Source: Halostella limicola
Lineage (GTDB): Archaea > Halobacteriota > Halobacteria > Halobacteriales > Natronoarchaeaceae
Length of the DNA: 64,000 nucleotides
Direction: 5' to 3'
Assembly (NCBI RefSeq): GCF_003675875.1
Contig: NZ_RCDI01000003.1
Coordinates: 310,001-374,000 of the forward strand
In this document: positions 25,682 to 34,196 of the stretch, one piece after another
Position numbering within the stretch: the first letter of the stretch is position 1
How the letters are laid out: each line of letters begins with the position of its first letter
Translations under genes and position numbers: made by a program
The notes under the pieces: model-generated
Told to the model about the DNA's origin: nothing
The model's database searches: none
The model's input: only the letters and a program-made list of their open reading frames with translations

Positions 25682-26920
25682 ATGGGAAGTCGAGAGTCAG
25701 CCGATATCGCGAAGGAAGTGTTCGAGCAGGAGGATCAGATCTTCGCGAACAAGCAACTCCTGAGCATCGGACACGTCCCCGAGCCCGACAGGATCGTCGG
25801 CCGCGACGACGAGATCCGCGACCTCGCAGAACAGCTGCGGGGGGCCATCGAGGGCTACTCCCCGGACAACGTCATCGTCTACGGGAAGACCGGGACCGGA
25901 AAGTCCCTCGTCTCGAAGTACGTCATGGGTCGCGCGCAGGACCTCTCGGAGTCCGACATCGCCGTCGGCACCGCCTACCTCGACTGCTCCGAGGACAACA
26001 CCGAGACGCAGGCCGTCTCCTCGCTCGCGAAGACGCTCAACGACGAGGCCGAGACCGACATCTCCGTGCCCCAGACGGGCCTCAGCACGTCGAAGTACTA
26101 CAAGCGCCTCTGGCAGATCCTCGACCGGCGCTACGACGTGATGATGGTGATCTTGGACGAAGTGGACCTGATGGCCGACGACGACCTCCTCATGAAGCTC
26201 TCCCGCGCGGAGGAGGCGAACAAGGTCGACTGCCACATCGGCGTCATCGCGATCAGCAACAAGATCCAGTACGCCGAGAACCTGAACGAGCGCGTCAAGT
26301 CCAGCCTCCAGCACAAGGAGCTGTTCTTCCAGCCCTACGATGCCACGCAGCTCCGTGAAATCATGCGCAACCGCGCGGACGCCTTTCAGGAGGGCGTGCT
26401 CACCGACGACGTGATCCCGCTCTGTGCCGCGTTCGCCGCGCAGGAACATGGCGACGCGCGCAAGGCCATCGACATCCTCCGCCACGCCGGGAAGATCGCC
26501 TACAAGAACGGCTCCGACGTGGTCACCGAAGAGCACGTCCGCGACGCCCAGCAACTCGCCGAGAAGGACCGCTTCCGCGAACTCATCGACGGCGCGCCGA
26601 CGCAGGCGAAGACGGCCCTGCTCGCGCTGGCCGAGCTGTCCCTAAACAACGACACGGAGGCGTTTCCCACTCGCGAAGTATTCAAGCAGTACCGCGTCAT
26701 CTGCGAGGCCATCGACATGGACACCCTCTCCGAGCGGCGTTTCCGGGACATCCTCAAGGAGCAGGCGTTCCTCGGCATCGTCGACGTCGAGAAACTGAAC
26801 CAGGGCCTCGCCGGCGGTGTCACGCTGAAGAACCGCCTCATCGAGGACCCCGACATCGTCCGCGAGATCCTCCTCGAGGACACCCGGATGTCGCAGTGGG
26901 CCGACGACGAAGGTGAGTGA
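25682..26920 (+). CDS. orc1: Orc1/Cdc6 replication initiator
   Basis: A 412-residue AAA+ initiator that binds ORBs and loads MCM. Walker A is GKTGTGKS at residues 68-75, Walker B VILDEVD with D159-E160, sensor 1 VIAISNKIQY around 190, and a C-terminal winged helix from about residue 320 (LALAELSLNNDTEAF onward). The ATG at 25682 (MGSRESADIAKEVFEQED) is chosen because longer upstream reading runs through the ORB repeats. It is next to the origin, the standard haloarchaeal arrangement. Halophilic genomes carry several paralogues; I cannot tell which numbered one this is. Confidence 0.95.
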   Translation: MGSRESADIAKEVFEQEDQIFANKQLLSIGHVPEPDRIVGRDDEIRDLAEQLRGAIEGYSPDNVIVYGKTGTGKSLVSKYVMGRAQDLSESDIAVGTAYLDCSEDNTETQAVSSLAKTLNDEAETDISVPQTGLSTSKYYKRLWQILDRRYDVMMVILDEVDLMADDDLLMKLSRAEEANKVDCHIGVIAISNKIQYAENLNERVKSSLQHKELFFQPYDATQLREIMRNRADAFQEGVLTDDVIPLCAAFAAQEHGDARKAIDILRHAGKIAYKNGSDVVTEEHVRDAQQLAEKDRFRELIDGAPTQAKTALLALAELSLNNDTEAFPTREVFKQYRVICEAIDMDTLSERRFRDILKEQAFLGIVDVEKLNQGLAGGVTLKNRLIEDPDIVREILLEDTRMSQWADDEGE

Positions 26921-27063
26921 TCGCCGCCTCGTACGCCCGTCAGACCGCCTTCGCTATCCGACTTCCCCAGAGTTCCTTGCCCCAACGACTCCAGCTTTCC
27001 TTCTCTCAACGTCTCTAGTTTCCCTTCCTCCGACTACCCGGGAGACTTTCTCTCCGACGCCTC

Positions 27064-27870
27064 TCACACCTCGAACGTCTCGAGGTCGTTCGCGATCATC
27101 ACTTCGCCGTCGAACCGCCCCTCGACGGTAGCCGTCATCGCGCCTTCCATCCCGTGCGTGTCGGGATAGAGATGCGTCAGGTAGACCCGTCCGACGTCCC
27201 GACCTGCGAGTACCCCGCCCAGCCCCGACGGCGTGGCGTGGTTCTCGACGTCCCCTCCGTCCGGATGCGCGCAGTCGTGAACCAGCACCGCCGACCCGTC
27301 CGCCGCCTCCGCGACGGTCTCCGAGGGCGTCGTGTCGCCGCTGAACGTGACTCCGCCCTTCGTTCCTCCACCGCTCGTGCCCCCGCCGTCTCTCCCGTCA
27401 GCGGCGTCTCCGTCGTTCGTCCCGTCGCCGTCGAACCGGTAGCCGAGCGTCGGCTTCGAGTGGTCGGCCTCGAACGCCGTCACGTCGAACCCGGCCACGT
27501 CGACCGGTCCGGCGTCGATCTCCTGCACGGTCAGGTCCGCCCGCTCGCGAACGTCGTCGACCGCGAGCAGGTTGTCGAGCGCGGCGTCGATCCCGGGCGG
27601 TCCCACGACCAGAAACTCGGCCGTTCCCGCGAGCACTCGCGCCTTGACGAGCGAAGCGAGGTCGGCGACGTGGTCGAGGTGGGTGTGTGTGATGAGGGCC
27701 GCGTCGACGTCTTCGACGCCCGTGTCCGCCTGCGGTAGCCGGTGGAGGACGCCGCTGCCGCAGTCGACGAGCACCCGTCGCGACCGATCGTCGGACTCGA
27801 CGAGCGCGCCGCTTTGCACTCGACGGCTCGTCGGCAACGCGGTACCGGTCCCCAAGAGAGTCACGCGCAT
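27064..27870 (-). CDS. RNase Z/BN-like MBL-fold metallohydrolase
   Basis: A 268-residue MBL-fold enzyme. The opening MRVTLLGTGTALPTSRRVQS and the metal motif THTHLDH (about residues 61-67) place it near the RNase Z/arylsulfatase-type branch. Further ligands are in VLVHDCAHPDGG and YLTHLYPDTHG. Residues 147-172 are a Gly/Asp/Thr-rich insert between two conserved strands, presumably a flexible loop. The tRNase Z exosite and length are not complete enough to claim tRNA processing. Confidence 0.82.
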   Translation of the reverse strand: MRVTLLGTGTALPTSRRVQSGALVESDDRSRRVLVDCGSGVLHRLPQADTGVEDVDAALITHTHLDHVADLASLVKARVLAGTAEFLVVGPPGIDAALDNLLAVDDVRERADLTVQEIDAGPVDVAGFDVTAFEADHSKPTLGYRFDGDGTNDGDAADGRDGGGTSGGGTKGGVTFSGDTTPSETVAEAADGSAVLVHDCAHPDGGDVENHATPSGLGGVLAGRDVGRVYLTHLYPDTHGMEGAMTATVEGRFDGEVMIANDLETFEV

Positions 27871-27942
27871 GTGTCCGCCCCTTCTACGGAAGTTGGCAAA
27901 AGCCTGGGGTCGACCGGGCCGATTCGCCGTCGCGTCGTCGGC

Positions 27943-27988
27943 GTCTACGTGTTACTGTATCAACAGTCTACGTGTTGCTGTGTCAACA
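27943..27988 (+). repeat. 23-bp tandem duplication overlapping the VOC gene stop
   Basis: GTCTACGTGTTACTGTATCA-ACA (27943-27965) is repeated at 27966-27988 with two changes. The second copy contains the TGA stop and last codon of the convergent VOC gene on the minus strand. The first copy would supply a further in-line stop region. It looks like a local slippage duplication. Confidence 0.8.
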
Positions 27989-28663
27989 GAACGTGAGAAC
28001 GTGGTCGTCCGGATCGGTTATCCGGACGTTCTCGCCTATCATGGTCACCTTCGAGGCGCGGTCGAGCACCGCGTCGACGGCGACGCCGGGGTTGTCGTCG
28101 GTGTCGAATCCGAGGTCCACGTGGACGCCGCCGCGGCCGTCGGCGATCCCCAGTTGCGGTTCCCAGAGTTCGAGGTCGACGGGACCGCTGAGTCGGACCC
28201 GCCGCCTGTCGTCGCCGCGGTCGACCACCTCGAACCCGAGGGACGTGTAGAACGCCTCCGAACGGTCGAGCTCGGCCACTTCGAGCACGACCTCGAAGAC
28301 GCCGCGGATCCCCTCGCCGTCGACCCGCCGCTGGCCCAGTTCGACGCAGTTCCCGTCGGGGTCGTACAGGTAGAGCGATTTCGCCGAACCGAACTGGTGC
28401 TCCTCGAGGTCGTGGTCCCGCGAGAGTCGGTCCCACCAGCGGTCGTACTCGTCTTCGGGGATCGAGAACGCGAAGTGGGTGTGTATCCCGCCGCGCGGGA
28501 CCGCTCGCGGCCGGCGGAGTATCAGCTCGGTTTCCCCCGCTCGGAGCACCACCTCGCGGTCGCCCTCCCGTTTGACCGTCAGGTCCAGCGCGTCCGCGTA
28601 AAACCGACGAGCGCGGTCCAGAGACTTCACTTCCAGGGCGAGCCACCGCAGTCCGCTGAGCAT
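27983..28663 (-). CDS. VOC-family protein with two glyoxalase-like domains
   Basis: A 226-residue protein with two vicinal-oxygen-chelate modules: residues 1-115 (LRWLALEVKSLDRARRFYAD, then SLYLYDPDGNCVELGQ) and 125-226 (VFEVVLEVAELDRSEAFYTS, ending ITDPDDHVLTFC). This layout occurs in extradiol dioxygenases and glyoxalase-like enzymes. Metal ligands H60-H62 region (GGIHTHFAF), E (NCVELG) and H (GGVHVDLGF) are plausible. The substrate is unknown. Confidence 0.82.
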   Translation of the reverse strand: MLSGLRWLALEVKSLDRARRFYADALDLTVKREGDREVVLRAGETELILRRPRAVPRGGIHTHFAFSIPEDEYDRWWDRLSRDHDLEEHQFGSAKSLYLYDPDGNCVELGQRRVDGEGIRGVFEVVLEVAELDRSEAFYTSLGFEVVDRGDDRRRVRLSGPVDLELWEPQLGIADGRGGVHVDLGFDTDDNPGVAVDAVLDRASKVTMIGENVRITDPDDHVLTFC

Positions 28664-28790
28664 ACCTCGACTACTATCGGGAGGAACTTAGTTTCGAGCG
28701 TGATCGTGCCACGGGGAAAGTTGAACGGCGAAGAGCGGGCCGCTCGATCCCTCACGCACGCTTTCGCCCCGTTTCCCACGAGACTGACGT

Positions 28791-28797
28791 TTATAGT
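28791..28797 (+). promoter_or_regulatory. TATA-like box of the gene at 28820
   Basis: TTTATAG lies 23-29 bases before the ATG, so the transcript is probably leaderless. Confidence 0.5.
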
Positions 28798-28819
28798 TGT
28801 CGAGCCCCTCGACAACAGT

Positions 28820-29503
28820 ATGCCGTTCAAATCTACGACGGAGGGGGACGAAATTATGGAGATCGATCGCTGGGACGGCGGCGTCGGCTGGATCGCTCAT
28901 CCCGACGAGCAGATGCAGCGCGCGAGCCACGCCCTCGCGGGTGACGACGGCGTCTGGCTCGTCGATCCGGTCGACTGCGACGGGCTGGACGATCTCGTGT
29001 CGCCGTTCGGCGAGGTGGCGGGCGTCGTCATCCTCCTCGACCGCCACAAGCGCGACGCCGCGACGATCGCGCGCCGACACGACACCTCCGTCTACCTCCC
29101 GCGGCGGCTCCGCGACGTCGCCGGCGACGTCGACGCGCGGACGCGAACGTTCCGGGACACGCTCGGCGAGACGGGCTACCGAACGATCCCCGTCGTCGAC
29201 AACAGGCTCTGGACGGAAGTCGCCCTGTACGACGCCGACTCGGCCACCCTCGTCGTTCCCGAGGCTGTGGGGACAGTGGAGTACTTCACCGCGGGCGCCG
29301 CGACGCTCGGCGTCCATCCCGCGCTTCGGGCGTTCCCGCCGCGCGCCGCGCTGGGCGGGCTGGCAGCGGACCGCATTCTCGTCGGTCACGGCGAGGGCGT
29401 CTTCACAGATGCGAGTGCCCGGCTCGACGCCGCGCTCCGCAACGCGCGCCGGACCGCACCGGAGCTCTACGCGAAAACCGTCCGCGACCTGCTACCGGTG
29501 TAG
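28820..29503 (+). CDS. MBL-like haloarchaeal protein lacking the metal motif
   Basis: A 227-residue soluble protein, MPFKSTTEGDEIMEIDRWD at the start. The order GDDGVWLVDPVDCDGLDDL, then GVVILLDRHKRDA, then ALYDADSATLVVPEAVG, follows the metallo-beta-lactamase fold. However, the HxHxDH motif is replaced by LDRHKRDA and no late His cluster is seen, so metal-dependent catalysis is unlikely. Its last 12 bases overlap the end of the convergent AglB-like gene. Confidence 0.72.
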   Translation: MPFKSTTEGDEIMEIDRWDGGVGWIAHPDEQMQRASHALAGDDGVWLVDPVDCDGLDDLVSPFGEVAGVVILLDRHKRDAATIARRHDTSVYLPRRLRDVAGDVDARTRTFRDTLGETGYRTIPVVDNRLWTEVALYDADSATLVVPEAVGTVEYFTAGAATLGVHPALRAFPPRAALGGLAADRILVGHGEGVFTDASARLDAALRNARRTAPELYAKTVRDLLPV

Positions 29504-31942
29504 TTCGACGGTCGTACCGTTCCGCACGTCTTCTTCGGACACCCGAACGGTGTCGTTCCCGACGGAGTACTCCCCGGGCTGGGCGACGGTCACCGCGTAC
29601 GTCCCGTTCTCGACCGACGCCGTCCGTTCGTAGGTGACGGTCGTGCCGCCGATGTCGACTTCGGTCGTCGCGGTCACGGTCTCGTTCGATCCCGCCTCGC
29701 CGGTGATCGTCGCGCCCGGCACGAGCGTGAACACCTTCCGGGAGCCGTCGTCGGTGGCGTACACCGCGCGGAAGTGCGCGGCGTCCGCGCCGTAGTTATC
29801 GTGCAGCCGGTTGTACAGCGACGCGTCGCGGAGCGCGCCGTCGGTCTCCCTGTCTCCGGTGACGACGTACTCCCCGCGCCTGTCGAGGCGCTGGTACCAG
29901 GCGGTCTCGTTCGTCCCGGCGAGGAACCCGTCGTAGCTCGACCGGGCGTACCCGTAGGAGAGCGAGTTTCCGCTCGCGAAGGCGTTGTACATACGGTTGC
30001 GGTCCCAGCGGCTGAACACGTAGCGTCGGTCCTCGGCCAGCCCGCGGTCGTCGACGTCGTCCTGGATCCACGACGCCGCCCGGTAGGACTCCTCCTCGAC
30101 GGTGAGGTCGTCGGTGAGCGGCGGGGTGAGCACCGCCCCGAGACCGGCGACGAGGACGGCGAGCGCGACGAGCAGGCCCAGGGAGCGGTTGTCGGGAAGA
30201 TCGAGCCGGAACGACCGCTCGGTCGACTCTCGGGGCGACCCCGTCGACTTCCGAGATGACCCCGACGACCCCCGGGACGACGATCCGGACGTCGTCTCTT
30301 CACTCTCCCCGAACACCGCAGGGCGCCGCGCGAGGTCGACGACGCTCGCGAGGTGGACGAACCCGAGACCGGCGAAGACGGCGACGACGACGGCGAGCGC
30401 GCCCGCGAAGCGGACCTGCATCCCGCCCAGGACGACGAGTACCGCGGCGTACGAGCAGGCCGCCAGCCAGTCGAACCGGTCCCGCGACGCGGCCGCCCAC
30501 AGGCCCCAGGCGACGTACGGGAGCGCGAGGAACAGCGCGAACCCGAAGTAGAAAATCGGTGCGAGCGGGCCGCCCAGATCCGGGTCGAACAGAGACGCAG
30601 TCTCCGTGATGTCGCTCTGTCCCGGCTTTGTCGCGAGGCGTTCGACCTCCTGCCGGAACTCGGCCCGGAAGTCCGGGAACTGCGTCCACGCGACGGCGAA
30701 GACCGCGCCCGCGGCCGCGAGGAGACCGCCACCGCCGATCTTCCAGGAGATCCCGGCGCGATGAGCGCCCTCCGCGACCAGCGCCGCCGCGACGACGCCG
30801 GCGAGAAGCAGCGCGGGCGTGAGCGCGACGTAGTCGGCCTGCCACCCCCACGACTCGTGAGCGGCCGCGACGAGCGCGGCGGCGAGGCCGACGCCGACGA
30901 CCGTCGGCGCGAGTCCGCGGAGCGGCGACCGACCGGCGCGAACGTCGGCAAGGGCGCGGCCGACCGCGTACAGGCCGACCGGCAGGACGAGCAGCGGTCC
31001 GGCGTTCCAGGCGAGCACCTGCGCCGCCACGCTCGCGCCGAGCAGGAGCGCCCACGGACCGGCGGCGGTCGCGAGTTCCCGCCCCGACAGCTCCCTGTCC
31101 ACTGCGGCGGCACCGACGAGCGCGTACAGCGCGACGCCGACGAGCAGGTAGTCGAACGCGTGGTGGTCGCCGAACCCGACGGCCGACCGGTAGGCGTGCA
31201 CCGGCGTGACGGCGAGGATACCGACTGCCGCGATGCCGACGCGTGCGTCGGACGTGAGACGCTTCGCGGTGCCGTACACCGCCAGCCCCGTCCCGAGCGC
31301 GGCGGCGACGGGGTACCACGCGAGCACCAGGTCGACGGCGCGCGCGTCGGCACCGACGGTTCGGGCGGCCGTCCACAGGACGGCCACGAGGAGGGGCTCC
31401 CCCTCCCGGATGCCGTCAGGAACGGCGAACGCGTCGGCGCTGCGCTCCGCGAGCACGAGGAGCCAGTGTCGGTAGAAGTAGGGGTCGTTCGCGAGGAGCA
31501 CCACGTCGCCGTTCCGGAACACGCTCGCGTAGGCGATCAGCCGGAAGAGCGCGACGAGCGCCAGCGCGGCGACGAGGCCGACCGCAGCGTCGCGGCTGAC
31601 GGTCGGGAGCGCGCGCCCGAATGACGACCCGGCGAGCCCCGTTCTGTCGCCGAGTCCCGCGGCGAACCCGGCGCCGTCGTCCGCACCACCTCCGGAGGGA
31701 TCGCGGGCGTCACCGTCGAGCGCCGCCCGGACGGCGTCGGGGTCCGCCAGCCGGTACTCGTCGCCCGCGCTCTCGACGACGCCGCGGGAGACGAGCTCGC
31801 CGAACGTGCCGGAGTCCACGTCCACGTCGTCGAACGTCCAGGTCTCGCGCCGCTCGTTCGCGGCGAGGATCGCTCGGAGGGCGGGTTCGAACTCGGGGCG
31901 GTCGGTGAGGAGGGCTGCTATCTCCTCACGCGATCGACTCAT
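29492..31942 (-). CDS. AglB/STT3-like multispanning membrane protein without WWDYG motif
   Basis: An 816-residue protein. The first 85 residues form a winged-helix-like domain (REEIAALLTDRPEFEPALRA). About 12 membrane helices follow, with STT3-type loops NDPYFYRHWL (acidic/metal motif) and VGFGDHHAFDYL. A soluble domain ends the protein. Where AglB has WWDYG, this protein has FSRWDRNRMYNAFASGN, so the sequon-binding motif is not conserved. A disordered Ser/Arg/Gly linker (GSSSRGSSGSSRKSTGS) precedes the last helix. The ATG at 31942 (MSRSREE) is preferred to a GTG two codons upstream. Glycosyltransferase with a different acceptor is the likeliest role. Confidence 0.75.
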   Translation of the reverse strand: MSRSREEIAALLTDRPEFEPALRAILAANERRETWTFDDVDVDSGTFGELVSRGVVESAGDEYRLADPDAVRAALDGDARDPSGGGADDGAGFAAGLGDRTGLAGSSFGRALPTVSRDAAVGLVAALALVALFRLIAYASVFRNGDVVLLANDPYFYRHWLLVLAERSADAFAVPDGIREGEPLLVAVLWTAARTVGADARAVDLVLAWYPVAAALGTGLAVYGTAKRLTSDARVGIAAVGILAVTPVHAYRSAVGFGDHHAFDYLLVGVALYALVGAAAVDRELSGRELATAAGPWALLLGASVAAQVLAWNAGPLLVLPVGLYAVGRALADVRAGRSPLRGLAPTVVGVGLAAALVAAAHESWGWQADYVALTPALLLAGVVAAALVAEGAHRAGISWKIGGGGLLAAAGAVFAVAWTQFPDFRAEFRQEVERLATKPGQSDITETASLFDPDLGGPLAPIFYFGFALFLALPYVAWGLWAAASRDRFDWLAACSYAAVLVVLGGMQVRFAGALAVVVAVFAGLGFVHLASVVDLARRPAVFGESEETTSGSSSRGSSGSSRKSTGSPRESTERSFRLDLPDNRSLGLLVALAVLVAGLGAVLTPPLTDDLTVEEESYRAASWIQDDVDDRGLAEDRRYVFSRWDRNRMYNAFASGNSLSYGYARSSYDGFLAGTNETAWYQRLDRRGEYVVTGDRETDGALRDASLYNRLHDNYGADAAHFRAVYATDDGSRKVFTLVPGATITGEAGSNETVTATTEVDIGGTTVTYERTASVENGTYAVTVAQPGEYSVGNDTVRVSEEDVRNGTTVELHR

Positions 31943-32032
31943 GTTCACGGCGAGTCCTCACACTCGCTTAAATCCAACTACTCCGCACGCGGCCGCCGGC
32001 GCGGACCCGGACTACCGGCCGTCGCCGACGTT

Positions 32033-32533
32033 TCACAGGTCGAGTGCGAGCCGGTCGAGCGCGAGCCGGTCCAGCACGAAGACGAGCGCAGCGACGACGA
32101 TCGCCGCGCCCAGAACGCGCGGATCCGAGGAGACGTAGAGGCTCGGCGTCGGCGGCCGCCACGTGACCGGGTACAGCCAGAAGCCCGCTCTGCCGCCGGC
32201 GTAGGCTCGCAGCCCGTCGAAGAACAGCCCCGTGAAGCCCCCGGCGACGAGACACGCGTACGCGCGACGGCGGTGGCTGCCGAAACAGAGCGCGATGACG
32301 CCGGCGACCAGGAGGACCCCGCCTAGCGTTCCGATCGCCCCGAAGTCGAACGGGACGCCGAGCAGGGATCCGACCGTTCCGGACCCGATCACCATCTCGA
32401 CCTTGACCAGGTCCGGGATCGCCGCGCCGGCGGCGCCGACCGCGACCCACTCGTCGGTCAGCGGGTCGACGACCCAGCTCGCCGCCGTCATACCGGCGTA
32501 CGCGAGGAGGACGTGCGAGAGCAGGTCAGGCAT
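32033..32533 (-). CDS. YdjM/DUF457-like membrane-bound metal-dependent hydrolase
   Basis: A 166-residue protein with four hydrophobic segments. MPDLLSHVLLAYAG with an early His and GAAIPDLVKVEMVIG are typical of the YdjM/DUF457 group, whose members are small integral membrane hydrolases of poorly known substrate. The C-terminal part repeats LDRLALDRLALDL, a short in-frame duplication. The ATG lies within the last eight bases of the upstream gene, so both are co-translated. Confidence 0.7.
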   Translation of the reverse strand: MPDLLSHVLLAYAGMTAASWVVDPLTDEWVAVGAAGAAIPDLVKVEMVIGSGTVGSLLGVPFDFGAIGTLGGVLLVAGVIALCFGSHRRRAYACLVAGGFTGLFFDGLRAYAGGRAGFWLYPVTWRPPTPSLYVSSDPRVLGAAIVVAALVFVLDRLALDRLALDL

Positions 32534-33008
32534 CGTCTCTCACCTCGAATCCGGGGGAGTCGAGATCGATCCGCCAGTGTCTGAAGAACAGCACCAGAAC
32601 GAGCGCTGCGCCGAGGATCGAGACGACGAACTTGTACAGCTCCGCCCCGCCGCTCTCGTTGACGACCACCGTCTCGCGGACGGACATCCGTCGGTCGGGT
32701 TCGAGGGTGCCGTACGCCTGAACGACGCCGCCGGGCGCCGCGTCGGCGTCGAAGCCGACCAGCACCATCGCGAACTCGCCGTCGTCGTGCTCGACGCGGA
32801 TCGTCGCGGTCCCCGCGTCCCGGTCGACCGACTCGACGGTCCCGAACAGGAGTGCGGTTTCGCCGACCTGACCCTCGTAGTCCGCCGCGACCTGTTCGGC
32901 AGTAGGCGACGCCCAGCGCCGCTCTTCCGTCGCGTCGTAGTGGACGCACAGGCCGAAGACGGCACCGAGGAGGACGAGCGCGAGGACGCCGCGTTCGGCC
33001 GGAGTCAT
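32526..33008 (-). CDS. Membrane-anchored OB-fold-like protein, function unknown
   Basis: A 160-residue protein with an N-terminal helix (VLALVLLGAVFGLCV), a beta-rich middle from about residue 45 (TALLFGTVESVDRDAGTATI, VVQAYGTLEPDRRMSV) like an OB fold of the CcmE/NfeD type, and a second helix (YKFVVSILGAALVLVLFF). The beta domain probably faces outside. The ATG at 33008 is chosen; a TTG five codons earlier is less likely. It overlaps the YdjM-like gene by eight bases, suggesting a joint job. Confidence 0.65.
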   Translation of the reverse strand: MTPAERGVLALVLLGAVFGLCVHYDATEERRWASPTAEQVAADYEGQVGETALLFGTVESVDRDAGTATIRVEHDDGEFAMVLVGFDADAAPGGVVQAYGTLEPDRRMSVRETVVVNESGGAELYKFVVSILGAALVLVLFFRHWRIDLDSPGFEVRDDA

Positions 33009-33048
33009 ACCGCCGAGTCTCAACGGATCGATGATATGTCTTCCGGGT

Positions 33049-33867
33049 TCAGACGACCAGCAGCGCGCCGCCGAGGACGGCGAGCGCGCCGATGCCGACG
33101 CAGACGGCCCAGAAGTCGACGCGCTCGACGACCCGCATCAGGGCGTCGATGGTCAGATAGCCGACGACCGCGGCGGTCGCCAGCGCGACGAGCGCGGGGC
33201 CGAGGTCGACGCTCGGCACGCCGCCCTCGTCGAGGACGGTCACGGCGCCGGCGCCAAGCGCCGCGGGGACGCTGAGAAGGAACGAGAGTCGGAACGCGTC
33301 CGGTCCGTCGTGGCCCCGGAGGAGGAGCGCCCCGGCGGTCGTCCCCGAGCGGGAGACGCCGGGCAGCACCGCGAGGCCCTGGAGCGCGCCCACCAGCAGG
33401 GCGTCGACGAGATCCGGCGACCGTCGGCCGGCGAGCGACCGGTCGTCGGCGAGTCGCTGGAACGCGCCGGTGGCGATCAGCAGGATTCCGACGATGACGA
33501 CGAACGCGCCGCCGCCGAGTTCGCTCACGAAGCGATCGATCAGGAGATAGGCGACCAGTCCGACCGCGAACGAGGCGGCGGTCGCGATGCCGAGAAAGGA
33601 CAGGTCAGCGGTTTCGTCGTCGAACGCGGCGCTCGGTCGCCACGACGGGATCCCGGCGAGGGCGTCCTGCAACGGGGTGCGGTAGTAGACGGCGGCGGAG
33701 AACGCCGTCCCGACGTGCAGGAACAGGGAGAACCGGACGGCCGCGTCGGGTGAGGCCCCGACTGCGGTGAGAAAGACCGCGACGTTGCCCTCGCTGGAGA
33801 TCGGCAGCCACTCGAAGACGCCCTGGAGTGCGCCGGCGACGACGGCGACGAGCGTTGCGCGGTCCAT
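33049..33867 (-). CDS. uppP: UppP/BacA-type polyprenyl-diphosphate phosphatase
   Basis: A 272-residue integral membrane phosphatase. The two family motifs are present: QGVFEWLPISSEGN at residues 15-28 (catalytic Glu and Ser) and LPGVSRSGTTAGALLLRG at about 174-191 (catalytic Arg/Ser). In bacteria the enzyme dephosphorylates undecaprenyl diphosphate. In haloarchaea the matching substrate would be dolichyl diphosphate freed during glycan transfer, making this a lipid-carrier recycling enzyme for the agl pathway. This link is inference. The gene stands alone, 41 bases before the OB-fold gene start. Confidence 0.9.
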   Translation of the reverse strand: MDRATLVAVVAGALQGVFEWLPISSEGNVAVFLTAVGASPDAAVRFSLFLHVGTAFSAAVYYRTPLQDALAGIPSWRPSAAFDDETADLSFLGIATAASFAVGLVAYLLIDRFVSELGGGAFVVIVGILLIATGAFQRLADDRSLAGRRSPDLVDALLVGALQGLAVLPGVSRSGTTAGALLLRGHDGPDAFRLSFLLSVPAALGAGAVTVLDEGGVPSVDLGPALVALATAAVVGYLTIDALMRVVERVDFWAVCVGIGALAVLGGALLVV

Positions 33868-33960
33868 GCGCTACTCCCGTCACCAGTCGGACATAGGTTT
33901 TCGGATTCGTTCCGCCGAGGTCGTGCGGTTGGACGGCCGTGGACGCCGCCGTTAGCGGAC
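33868..33960. other. Short gap upstream of uppP
   Basis: Together with 34051-34196 and the tiny ORF between, this is part of a 329-base gap. I see only possible uppP promoter sequence (minus strand, near 33890-33900) and nothing else. Confidence 0.3.
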
Positions 33961-34050
33961 TCAGCGATGGCGGTTCCCGGCGGTCACGATCACCCACACC
34001 GTTCCCGCGAGGAGCGCCCAGACCAGTACCTCGGCGACGATCGTCGTCAT
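33961..34050 (-). CDS. Putative 29-residue single-span membrane peptide
   Basis: The ORF reads MTTIVAEVLVWALLAGTVWV then IVTAGNRHR. The single helix with a basic C-tail looks like a real membrane miniprotein rather than random reading. It lies upstream of uppP on the same strand with a 93-base gap. Tiny genes of this kind are commonly missed. No homologue is known to me. Confidence 0.4.
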   Translation of the reverse strand: MTTIVAEVLVWALLAGTVWVIVTAGNRHR

Positions 34051-34196
34051 CACGGATCCAATGCCGACGGTGAGACACGTAGTTATCCGTCGTAAAACGT
34101 TCCCGCCCGCGACGGAGGTCGGGGTAATCCCCGCCTATCCGCCGCGTTCGTTCGCGGAGCCGGTGCACCTTTGTCGTCGCCCGTCCAACTCTGATC

